In this document: in pieces, positions 1 through 6,245 of the stretch
Layout: each line of letters opens with the position of its first letter
Numbering within the stretch: position 1 is the first letter of the stretch
From: a virus
DNA length: 42,034 nucleotides
Virus record (IMG/VR): IMGVR_UViG_3300020202_000042
Span: 1-42,034 of that record
Strand: one strand, 5' to 3'
Made by a program: the position numbers and the translations under genes
Notes under the pieces: generated by a model
Database searches by the model: none
The model's input: the letters and a program-made list of their open reading frames with translations, nothing else
Told to the model about the DNA's origin: nothing

Positions 1-127
1 GCGCGTGGATCGGTGACAACTGGTGCCGGCCGAAGTCGGGGAGCAAACCGCGGCTCGATCGCGGCGGCGTCGGCATCAATCGTGACGGCATCTGGCACAA
101 ACGCCCGCAGACCGGCAAGGGTGGTCA
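1..127. repeat. Terminal direct repeat, left copy
   Basis: Bases 1-127 are identical to 41908-42034. The reading frame of the adenine methylase continues unbroken from the right copy into the left one, so the two ends are the same genomic place. A length of exactly 127 equals a common largest assembler k-mer, so this is most likely an assembly overlap of a circular map and not a packaged terminal redundancy. Confidence 0.95.
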
Positions 128-818
128 CGGGATCCACGCCAGCCGCGTCACTGCTGGCGACGGCAGCGGATTGGACCATCGCCGCCCGCACTTAACCAGG
201 TCGAACGGCGTGCACGCGAAAAACTGGACCGACGACGGTATCTGGAAACAAAAGCCTGTAGTCAGCGGCCACGGTCACGGGATCCATTCCACCGCAAACC
301 CCGGCTTGATTCAGTTTTTCGGAGAACTCCAGGGCCGTCTGCGCCGCGTGCGCGTGTGTTGTGGCGACTGGTCGCGCGTCGTGAAACCCTCCGTCACGGA
401 GAACAACGGTTTAACCGGCGTGTTTCTCGATCCGCCCTACGGCGTCGAAGACCGCGACAAGGTCTACAACCACGACAGCCTGGACATTTCCGCCGACGTC
501 CGCAAATGGGCCATCGCCAACGGCAACAACCCGAAGTTGCGTATCGCGCTCTGTGGCTACGACGGCGAACACGACATGCCCAAAGACTGGGACGTCGTTA
601 GCTGGAAGGCCAACAGCGGATACGGCGGCCAGCGCAAAAGCGGCCGCAACGAAAACCCCACGCGCGAACGCATCTGGTTTTCGCCGCACTGCCTGCAACC
701 GCTCGCCTTGTTTAACAACCTGAAAGGAAGCTCACATGGGAACGGCAATCGCCACCGCAGCACCCGACGAATTCAACGAACGAAAACTGCTCAAGCTGAT
801 CCAGCCGCGGCGCAATGA
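1..818 (+). CDS. DNA adenine N6-methyltransferase (D12 class), 3' part
   Basis: This is the C-terminal part of a gene that starts at 41538 and crosses the contig joint; the joined gene encodes about 395 aa. The frame enters at base 3 and ends with TGA at 816-818. It contains the catalytic motif DPPYG (bases 429-443, Asp267 of the joined protein), which binds the target adenine in alpha-group Dam-like enzymes. The stretch before it repeats a Gly-Ile-Trp ... Gly-His-Gly-Ile-His pattern twice (about bases 95-140 and 238-285), a Gly/His-rich insert of the kind often seen in phage members of this family. The last 83 bases overlap the next gene in another frame. Expected role: methylating adenines in phage DNA to escape restriction. 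The family call is strong; the target sequence cannot be read from the gene. Confidence 0.9.
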   Translation, partial: AWIGDNWCRPKSGSKPRLDRGGVGINRDGIWHKRPQTGKGGHGIHASRVTAGDGSGLDHRRPHLTRSNGVHAKNWTDDGIWKQKPVVSGHGHGIHSTANPGLIQFFGELQGRLRRVRVCCGDWSRVVKPSVTENNGLTGVFLDPPYGVEDRDKVYNHDSLDISADVRKWAIANGNNPKLRIALCGYDGEHDMPKDWDVVSWKANSGYGGQRKSGRNENPTRERIWFSPHCLQPLALFNNLKGSSHGNGNRHRSTRRIQRTKTAQADPAAAQ

Positions 819-1017
819 TCCAGCGCCAATGTGCGTCGATATCGCCCAGGCCGCGCGGATGTTGTCCACGCACCCGCGCCGCATTAAAGCGCTGATCCGC
901 AATGGCGAACTCTCAGCGCTGAAAATTCCGGGGTGCAAATCGTTGCGGATCCGCACCGCCGCATTAGATAGCTACCTGCGCGTCATGGAACAGACGCACA
1001 AAAACAACTCTATTTGA
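736..1017 (+). CDS. Small helix-turn-helix protein, probable excisionase
   Basis: This 93-aa protein starts at an ATG preceded by AAAGGAAGCTCAC. Residues 32-85 form an excisionase/MerR-type helix-turn-helix: an N-terminal helix-turn-helix (DIAQAARMLSTHPRRIKALI), a small wing (ALKIPGCKSLRI) and a final helix. It overlaps the end of the methylase gene by 83 bases and sits 15 bases before the integrase gene, the usual place for a recombination directionality factor. The fold call rests on pattern; the excisionase role is inferred from position. It could instead be a transcription regulator. Confidence 0.65.
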   Translation: MGTAIATAAPDEFNERKLLKLIQPRRNDPAPMCVDIAQAARMLSTHPRRIKALIRNGELSALKIPGCKSLRIRTAALDSYLRVMEQTHKNNSI

Positions 1018-1032
1018 TCCCGGGGGGGATGT

Positions 1033-2805
1033 ATGCACGGAGAACGATACCGTTCTGCCAGGTCCGGTCGTGTCGGCTGGCGGTTCCGCTACACAGATCC
1101 AATCGACGGCAAACGCAAACGCCGCGTCGAATTCATCGACGACCAGCGCAAAGCCGAAAAGGCCATGCACGCCTTTTTAGATTCACGCGAACAGGTGAAG
1201 ATCGGCTTGCCCGATACGGCCAACTGGCAGATGTCCTATCGTGCCCTGGTCGAACGCTTCCTGGAAGAAGCACCGATAACCACCGACGACCGCCGCGGCC
1301 GTTTGAAAAAATGCCTCGAACGCAACCTGCTGAAGGTTAACGTCGCCGCCGATCTTGGTTCACCCGGCAAACTCACGCAACGACTTCGCAAAGTTGCGAA
1401 GACGCACGGCGACCATTACGCCGCGTGCTACGTTCAGAAGTTCACCAAACAGTTAACCCGCTGGGCGGCCGCCGAAGGCATTCTGCCGCAAGACCCGCTG
1501 GCCAACTGGCAGACGTTGCCCTTTGATCGCGTGCGCGAAAGGCGAGCGTTCGAACCGCACGAGCTGCGCGCCGTGCTCGCCGCGGCCGTCGACCTCGACA
1601 GCCTGTTAGGCCACGAAAACCCCAGCGCGCTGACGTTCACCACGCTACTGGTCACGGGCAACCGGCCGTCGGCAGTGCTCAACGCTAAAATTTTAGACTT
1701 TGACTCAAAGCGTATACATCTGCCGCGCGGCAATGGGAAGAAGCGCAACGGACTGGCCACGGTTCCGCCGGCGCTGGCGAAGATCCTGCATAGCCACGCC
1801 GCCGGCCGCTCCGAAAAGGAACCGCTGTTACTCAGCCACGAAGGCGACGCGTGCAACCGCAACAACATGCACAAATACTTCAAGCGCTGCGCGACGCTGG
1901 CCTTCGTGCGTTTGTGCTGGCCACAGTTGGACGACGTCGACGCCGCCGCCGTTCAACAACTGCAACTGAACGTCGCGTATCTCATCTATCACGGCAAGCT
2001 GCGCGGCAAGGACGGACCGCCGGCGAAGAACCCCAAGAAGATCGCGGCGCGCAAACGCGTCGAAGCGCTGGTGACCGACATTGCCGACCAGATCCGGCCG
2101 GAAGTCGAACGCCGCCTGCTGGGCCGTGACATGTACAGCCTGCGCAAAACCCATATCAGTTGGGCGCGCCGGCTGGCCAATCATGACAGCGTGCGCTTGC
2201 AAGTCGGACGAGCGCCGCGCGACGTGGACGAACGCCATTACGTTGACCTGGTGGACGCGCACGAAAGCAGCCGCGCCGTGTGGGACGTGCTCGCCGGCGC
2301 GCGAAACCTGTCCGGAGAAGTGATCGAACCCGCCGAAGATTTCCCGTTGCTGCAACACGCCGCCGGCGCCGAAGCGCTGACCAGCGCCGCGGTCATGACC
2401 GCCAGAAACCCGCGGCAAGTGGGCTCCAATGTGGCCACAATTGGAAAAACCGCCGAACTTTTCGAAAATTCACCGACAAAAAAACCCACGCAAAACGTGG
2501 GTGTGTCGAGAGTTGTAAATGGCGTACCCGGGGGGATTCGAACCTCCGACCTCAGCCTTCGCAGGGCCAAACGGGAAGCTGTCCAAACTGAACCGCACGT
2601 AACTCGTTTCGCATCGGATCGAACTCCGGAAAAACTTGCCGACCCCGCTCCCCATTCTGCGCCAAATGGGCTCCAATGTGGCCAGATTGTAAGCCTGCCT
2701 AAGTCCACCCTGGCCGACCTGATACGCCAAGCCGCCACCACTCCCGAAGCCGATTTAGACCGCCTTTTAGAGAAAGTGGTCGGAAGATCGGAGGGTGCGC
2801 AATGA
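1033..2805 (+). CDS. int: Tyrosine recombinase (phage integrase) with attP inside its 3' end
   Basis: This 590-aa frame starts at an ATG with a strong G-run ribosome site (CGGGGGGGATGT). The N-terminal 170 aa are arm- and core-binding-like. The catalytic domain spans about residues 170-420: Arg211 (TGNRPSAV), box II with Arg371 (MYSLRKTH, where Tyr368 takes the usual first His place), Arg393 in the LGH-box position, and the nucleophile Tyr403 (ERHYVDL, encoded near 2239). The enzyme should recombine attP with a bacterial attB. The last 130 aa (from about residue 463) are translated from the attachment-site DNA, including the telltale GGIRTSDLSL peptide of an antisense tRNA end. The stop overlaps the next start as ATGA, so translation through attP is plausible. 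The integrase call is secure; the role of the tail is unknown. Confidence 0.9.
   Translation: MHGERYRSARSGRVGWRFRYTDPIDGKRKRRVEFIDDQRKAEKAMHAFLDSREQVKIGLPDTANWQMSYRALVERFLEEAPITTDDRRGRLKKCLERNLLKVNVAADLGSPGKLTQRLRKVAKTHGDHYAACYVQKFTKQLTRWAAAEGILPQDPLANWQTLPFDRVRERRAFEPHELRAVLAAAVDLDSLLGHENPSALTFTTLLVTGNRPSAVLNAKILDFDSKRIHLPRGNGKKRNGLATVPPALAKILHSHAAGRSEKEPLLLSHEGDACNRNNMHKYFKRCATLAFVRLCWPQLDDVDAAAVQQLQLNVAYLIYHGKLRGKDGPPAKNPKKIAARKRVEALVTDIADQIRPEVERRLLGRDMYSLRKTHISWARRLANHDSVRLQVGRAPRDVDERHYVDLVDAHESSRAVWDVLAGARNLSGEVIEPAEDFPLLQHAAGAEALTSAAVMTARNPRQVGSNVATIGKTAELFENSPTKKPTQNVGVSRVVNGVPGGIRTSDLSLRRAKREAVQTEPHVTRFASDRTPEKLADPAPHSAPNGLQCGQIVSLPKSTLADLIRQAATTPEADLDRLLEKVVGRSEGAQ
2389..2402. repeat. 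Palindrome GCGGTCATGACCGC, copy 1
   Basis: This perfect 14-bp palindrome lies inside the integrase gene, just upstream of attP. The same 14 bases recur at 3549, 20934 and 21087. Confidence 0.6.
2420..2437 (+). repeat. Putative integrase arm site, left copy
   Basis: TGGGCTCCAATGTGGCCA is found here and again at 2667-2684 in the same orientation. The two copies are read in different codon phases, so the likeness is constrained at the DNA level and is not a peptide repeat. Confidence 0.7.
2478..2501 (-). terminator. Rho-independent terminator carried beside the tRNA end
   Basis: On the minus strand CCCACG, a five-base loop and CGTGGG are followed by seven T. It lies 19 bases downstream of the tRNA CCA end, as a host tRNA terminator would, so integration would supply both tRNA 3' end and terminator. 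Confidence 0.8.
2520..2569 (-). other. tRNA 3'-end fragment (attP core candidate)
   Basis: Read on the minus strand: T-stem GGAGG/CCCCC around the loop TTCGAAT (2547-2531), acceptor 3' strand CGGGTAC (2530-2524), discriminator G and encoded CCA (2522-2520). Upstream is a possible anticodon arm, TGGCC-CTGCGAA-GGCTG (2569-2553), whose loop would give a GCG anticodon, unusual for bacterial arginine tRNA. No matching 5' acceptor strand or clear D-arm follows, so this is a fragment and not a working tRNA gene. The identity of the host tRNA is uncertain. Confidence 0.8.
2667..2684 (+). repeat. Putative integrase arm site, right copy
   Basis: Exact second copy of the 18-bp repeat at 2420-2437, on the other side of the tRNA-like core, 247 bases away. 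Confidence 0.7.
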
Positions 2806-3584
2806 AACCTTTGAACACGGGCGAAGTGCTCGCCGCGTTGCGCGGCCGCTATTCCGGCAGCGCTTGGGCATTCTTGACGGAAGTGCCAAACGGTACCGGA
2901 TTCGCCGGCACGCGGTCAGCGGACGGAATTGCAATGAGTCTGTGGCCATCGCGCGGCCTCGAACTCCACGGCATCGAAATCAAAGTGTCGCGCTCCGACT
3001 GGCTGCGCGAATTGAAAGACCCCGGCAAAGCCGACGACTTCTTTAATTACTGTGACCGCTGGTGGGTTGCTGTCGGCGATCCTGCCATTGTCAAAGACGG
3101 AGAACTGCCGCCGAATTGGGGGCTACTGATACCCCGCGGTAAATCGCTCTTTCAGAAAGTCGAAGCGGGCAAGCTGTCACCGATACCGCCGGATCGTTGT
3201 TTTCTCGCCGCATTGATGCGCCGCGCATGTGAACAACTGGTGCCGAAATGCGAAATCACGGAACGCCTTAACCAAGCCAGGGAAGAAGGCCGCGAAGAGG
3301 AACGGCGGAACGTTCGTTTCAATGCGCAAGAACTCGTGGAACTACAGAAGGCGGTAAAGGATTTTGAAACGGCCTCCGGTATTCGACTGAGTCATTGGGA
3401 CGCCGGCAAGGTTGGCGAATTGGTGCGCAAGCTGCGCAATCTCCCTCATCGGCAAGACATTCGATCGGACATCGAACGCCAGTTGCGCCAAGCTGAAGGC
3501 ACGGCGAACGGTCTTAAAGCCATGCTCAAAGAACTCGATGAAGTCGCGGCGGTCATGACCGCCGCGAAGGAGGCGCACGCATGA
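2802..3584 (+). CDS. PD-(D/E)XK-like nuclease, MmcB-like
   Basis: This 260-aa protein starts in an ATGA overlap with the integrase stop. Residues 50-105 have the layout of MmcB-type/restriction-endonuclease-like proteins: GIEIKVSRSDWLREL (E-x-K pair), then a Lys-Ala-Asp-Asp segment, then YCDRWWVAVGD. The C-terminal half is charged and helical, with a probable coiled coil at 140-175 and 215-245. It ends in an ATGA overlap with the Gp37/Gp68-family gene, which suggests coupled translation and a shared task in DNA repair or phage DNA metabolism. The nuclease fold is inferred from motif spacing; activity and substrate are unknown. Confidence 0.6.
   Translation: MKPLNTGEVLAALRGRYSGSAWAFLTEVPNGTGFAGTRSADGIAMSLWPSRGLELHGIEIKVSRSDWLRELKDPGKADDFFNYCDRWWVAVGDPAIVKDGELPPNWGLLIPRGKSLFQKVEAGKLSPIPPDRCFLAALMRRACEQLVPKCEITERLNQAREEGREEERRNVRFNAQELVELQKAVKDFETASGIRLSHWDAGKVGELVRKLRNLPHRQDIRSDIERQLRQAEGTANGLKAMLKELDEVAAVMTAAKEAHA
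3544..3567. repeat. 24-bp perfect palindrome (extended GCGGTCATGACCGC, copy 2)
   Basis: The 14-bp core at 3549-3562 is extended by five bases on each side to a perfect 24-bp palindrome, ending 13 bases before the start of the next gene at 3581. It is the longest of four copies and could be a protein-binding site. Confidence 0.6.
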
Positions 3585-4645
3585 GCAACCGCACCGGCAT
3601 CGAATGGACCGACGCCACGAGTAACCCGCTGCGCTATCGCAACCCGGCTGGAAAGGCGGTGTGGGGTTGCGTGAAGGTTTCTTCAGGCTGCACGCATTGC
3701 TACGCCGAGGGCATGGCCAAACGCTTTGGCCGGGGTGAGCCGTTTACTGCTGTCACCATGGGCAAGCTGATCCCCTACCTGGACGAAAAGGAAGTGCGCC
3801 ACCTGCTCACATCCAAAACGCTCACGGGTAAACGCGTGTTCCTCAACGACATGACGGACATGTTTGGCGAGTGGGTGTCTGACGAGCTACTCGACCAGAT
3901 GTTCGCCGTCATGGCGTTGCGCCCAGACGTCACGTTTCAGGTGCTCACCAAACGCGCCGAACGCATGCGGCGGTATTTCGCGGCGTACGGTAACCGTGAA
4001 GGGCTGGTGTTTCGCGCCGCACTTCCGTTCTGCAATCAGATCGGAAAGGACTGGGATTACCACATCCGCAAAGATCGTCGGCCAGACTGGCCGCTGCCCA
4101 ACGTCTGGCTGGGCGTCAGCGTCGAAGACCAGAAAGCTGCCGATTCACGCATTCCTGAATTGTTGAAAACGCCCGCGGCCGTGCGGTTCCTGTCGTGTGA
4201 ACCGTTGCTGGGCTCGGTGACACTTCGAGAAATACAGCACAACGGGGAAGTTGAAATTGACGCGTTGACCGGTGACCACGGGGTTATTCGTCCACTGCAG
4301 GGCCGCTCAGTAAACCGGATTGATTGGGTCATCGTCGGCGGTGAAAGCGGCGCCGGCGCCCGGCCCATGCATCCGGATTGGGCGCGCTCGATCCGCGACC
4401 AATGCCAAGAGGCGGGCGTCGCTTTCTATTTCAAGCAGTGGGGTCACTGGCTGGACTTCGAAGAAGCACGACGGCGGAAGATCTTAACCAAGTCTGGCGG
4501 TTGTTTCATCAGCGAATGGCATTTCGTCAACGGTCTGCTGCGCGCCGGTCACCAGAATATGGAACCCGTCGGCAAAGCAAAAGCTGGCCGCCTTCTCGAC
4601 GGCCGAGAGTGGTCCGAATTCCCAGCCGTACCCGCATCTGTTTAG
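3581..4645 (+). CDS. Phage Gp37/Gp68 family protein (DUF5131)
   Basis: This 354-aa protein matches the Gp37/Gp68 family: IEWTDATSNP at the start, then the family cysteine cluster WGC-(x6)-C-(x2)-CYAE (Cys30, Cys37, Cys40), NDMTDMFGEWV at about 88-98, FQVLTKRAERM at about 119-129, NVWLGVSVEDQ near 175, RFLSCEPLLG near 205, VIVGGESGAGARPM near 250, and FYFKQWG near 285. The family has a radical-SAM-like layout with a three-cysteine motif; its biochemical activity is not established. Its start overlaps the nuclease-like gene (ATGA), so the two are probably made together. The family call is strong. Confidence 0.88.
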   Translation: MSNRTGIEWTDATSNPLRYRNPAGKAVWGCVKVSSGCTHCYAEGMAKRFGRGEPFTAVTMGKLIPYLDEKEVRHLLTSKTLTGKRVFLNDMTDMFGEWVSDELLDQMFAVMALRPDVTFQVLTKRAERMRRYFAAYGNREGLVFRAALPFCNQIGKDWDYHIRKDRRPDWPLPNVWLGVSVEDQKAADSRIPELLKTPAAVRFLSCEPLLGSVTLREIQHNGEVEIDALTGDHGVIRPLQGRSVNRIDWVIVGGESGAGARPMHPDWARSIRDQCQEAGVAFYFKQWGHWLDFEEARRRKILTKSGGCFISEWHFVNGLLRAGHQNMEPVGKAKAGRLLDGREWSEFPAVPASV

Positions 4646-4674
4646 TTTTAAGTGAACGTTGGAGTAAGCCGCGC

Positions 4675-5556
4675 ATGGCGAAACTACCTTACTTCAAAGT
4701 GTACCCCGGCGACGACATGCAGTCGCCGGTCTTCGGCTGTTCCCTGGCTGCGCAGGGGCTTTATGAACGCATGCGCTACATCGCTCACAATGGATCCCCT
4801 CGCTACGGGTTCCTCGAAAACGCTTCTGGCGGCCTTGCCTCTTCTGTAATCGCAGCGCGTTGCGGTTGCCAGTTGAGCAACTTCCAGAACACCTTTCAGG
4901 AATTACTGTCAGCAGGCGCGATCCATTGCGACGAGAAGGGCATCGTTTATTTTCCTGAACTGGTCGAACAGCAGAAACAACGCGACGCCGACGCCGCCCG
5001 AAAAAACAAATCGCGCCACGACAAAACCATGCCGCTGGCGCTGGGCGCCGATCCACCCGAACACCCGCCAAATGTCACACCGCCGGTCACACCGCCGTCA
5101 GTGTCATTGTCAGTTAAACAGCAACAGACTACTACCGCGCCGCCAGCGGCCGCGGTCGGAAATTCTTTGGCGCTGAAAAACAGCACGAAGAACTACGCGA
5201 AACAGGCGGCCACGGACGAAGACTGGCGCGACGTGGACCACTGGCGCGCCATTCTCATGCGTGCCGGCTGGGCCAACGACGGCTTGCTCTCGGCGCTGAT
5301 TAAACTCGGCAAACAGCGCGTGAAGCTGGCCAGCCAGCCCGACCTGGAGGCGTACAAGTTTCTCGCCCAGGGCATCAATGCCGTTACCGATCCGGTCGTG
5401 CGCAACCGCTACCGGGTCGTGCACAGTGGCGGATACAACCCGAACGAATACGAACTGGCGCAGGCCAAACGCGCGCTGTTCAACGAACGCAACAAAGCAG
5501 CACAGGCCGCCGGCGGACCAAAGAAACTCGCCGCCGTTCTCGCCGCGGGGGAATGA
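4675..5556 (+). CDS. Replication initiator / replisome-organiser-like protein
   Basis: This 293-aa protein has its start set by GGAG at 4661; the open frame runs further upstream but only inside the preceding gene. The N-terminal 100 aa (PYFKVYPGDDMQSPVF ... LSAAQGLYERM-type segment ... EELLSAGAI) resemble the winged-helix domain of phage replisome organisers and DUF1376-like proteins. A low-complexity Pro/Thr linker (about 125-165) leads to a helical C-terminal domain (175-270). With no polymerase or helicase in the genome, this is the best candidate for starting phage replication by recruiting host enzymes. The call is moderate and based on layout. Confidence 0.5.
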   Translation: MAKLPYFKVYPGDDMQSPVFGCSLAAQGLYERMRYIAHNGSPRYGFLENASGGLASSVIAARCGCQLSNFQNTFQELLSAGAIHCDEKGIVYFPELVEQQKQRDADAARKNKSRHDKTMPLALGADPPEHPPNVTPPVTPPSVSLSVKQQQTTTAPPAAAVGNSLALKNSTKNYAKQAATDEDWRDVDHWRAILMRAGWANDGLLSALIKLGKQRVKLASQPDLEAYKFLAQGINAVTDPVVRNRYRVVHSGGYNPNEYELAQAKRALFNERNKAAQAAGGPKKLAAVLAAGE

Positions 5557-5799
5557 ATGGCCGCATTGCTGCCGTTCAACATCAAGTGTCCGAAGTGCGG
5601 CAACACGGACTATAACGACCGATGCGGCCCGTGCATGGCGCGCGAGTATGCGTACATCATCATCCGTTACCGGCCGAAAACGTGGCGCAACAAGCTCGAA
5701 CATATGGCTGGATTTTGTGGAGCGTGCCGCGCGTGGTGGAAAATGCGCTGCAAAGACGACGACGAACTACTGGCCGAAGTGCTGAAAGGAAACAAATGA
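5557..5799 (+). CDS. Small zinc-ribbon protein
   Basis: This 80-aa protein starts directly after the preceding stop. It has two cysteine pairs, CPKC (residues 11-14) and CGPC (23-26), and a further CGAC near residue 55, followed by aromatic and basic residues (RAWWKMRC). This looks like a zinc ribbon. Its function is unknown; it lies between the replication-like gene and the Mom-like gene and overlaps the latter by 4 bases (ATGA). Confidence 0.7.
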   Translation: MAALLPFNIKCPKCGNTDYNDRCGPCMAREYAYIIIRYRPKTWRNKLEHMAGFCGACRAWWKMRCKDDDELLAEVLKGNK

Positions 5800-6245
5800 A
5801 TGCCGAAACGCCGAATTGGTGGATCACGAAAGACGGCGATCGCGCGGCGTTGGCCCTCTACAATCGGCACTACTCGGCGTACAATTATAAAGACGGCCGG
5901 CAGCGGAGGCTATTTTGCGGGCCAGGTGAAAAGTTCGTGCTGCGTACGTGGGATGAAACAGCGTTATTTGTTTGGCGTAAATTCAAAGACGACTCGGGCC
6001 AAAAAGGAATTAACTGCGCAGTCTTCCGAAACGAGGGCGCATTGCGCTCGTCCGGGCTTATTCGAGAAGCGGACGCAATTGCTTTTAAAATCTGGCCTGG
6101 TGAAAGGCATTATACCTACGTCAATCCGGAGAGAGTGCGATCCGAAAATCCGGGGTATTGTTTCCTTATGGCCGGATGGAACAAATGCGGCACAACAAAG
6201 GGCGGGCTGTTAGTTCTGGAAATTACAGCGCCTTCTCAGCCTTAA
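5796..6245 (+). CDS. Mom-like GNAT-fold protein
   Basis: This 149-aa protein starts in an ATGA overlap with AAAGGAAAC upstream. The order of segments fits the Mom/acetyltransferase-like fold known from phage Mu: YNRHYS near 22-27, FRNE near 77-80, a long helix LIREADAIAFKIWPG (88-102), YTYVNPERVRSENPG (106-120), and a terminal AGWNKCGTT (126-134). Mom adds a carbamoylmethyl-type group to adenine in DNA and protects phage DNA from restriction. I infer the family from this layout; the exact chemistry is not shown. It is the last gene of the rightward arm and overlaps the 1796-aa gene tail to tail by 23 bases. Confidence 0.5.
   Translation: MNAETPNWWITKDGDRAALALYNRHYSAYNYKDGRQRRLFCGPGEKFVLRTWDETALFVWRKFKDDSGQKGINCAVFRNEGALRSSGLIREADAIAFKIWPGERHYTYVNPERVRSENPGYCFLMAGWNKCGTTKGGLLVLEITAPSQP

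Larger units (their letters stand above)
2420..2684. other. attP: Phage attachment site region (attP)
   Basis: The region holds, in order, an 18-bp direct repeat (2420-2437), a minus-strand terminator (2478-2501), a tRNA 3' end on the minus strand (2520-2569) and the second copy of the 18-bp repeat (2667-2684). A tRNA 3' end is the classic integration core of tyrosine-integrase phages, and flanking direct repeats are typical arm-type integrase sites. All of it lies inside the integrase reading frame. Recognition comes from the T-arm and CCA end. The crossover point and the extent of identity with the host cannot be fixed without the host sequence. Confidence 0.8.

Noticed and set aside
1-127. 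A biological terminal redundancy such as T7-type direct repeats
   Set aside because: Length of exactly 127 and location in the middle of a gene point to an assembly overlap. Not excluded without read coverage.
2520-2595. A complete functional tRNA gene on the minus strand
   Set aside because: The T-arm, acceptor 3' strand and CCA are good, and the length to a possible 5' end would be about 76 bases, but the 5' strand does not pair well with the acceptor 3' strand and the D-arm is poor. It fits an attP fragment better.
6223-6245. Terminator between the two convergent arms
   Set aside because: The genes overlap tail to tail, and I found no stem with a T-run on either strand close by. Opposing transcripts may end by collision or by Rho.
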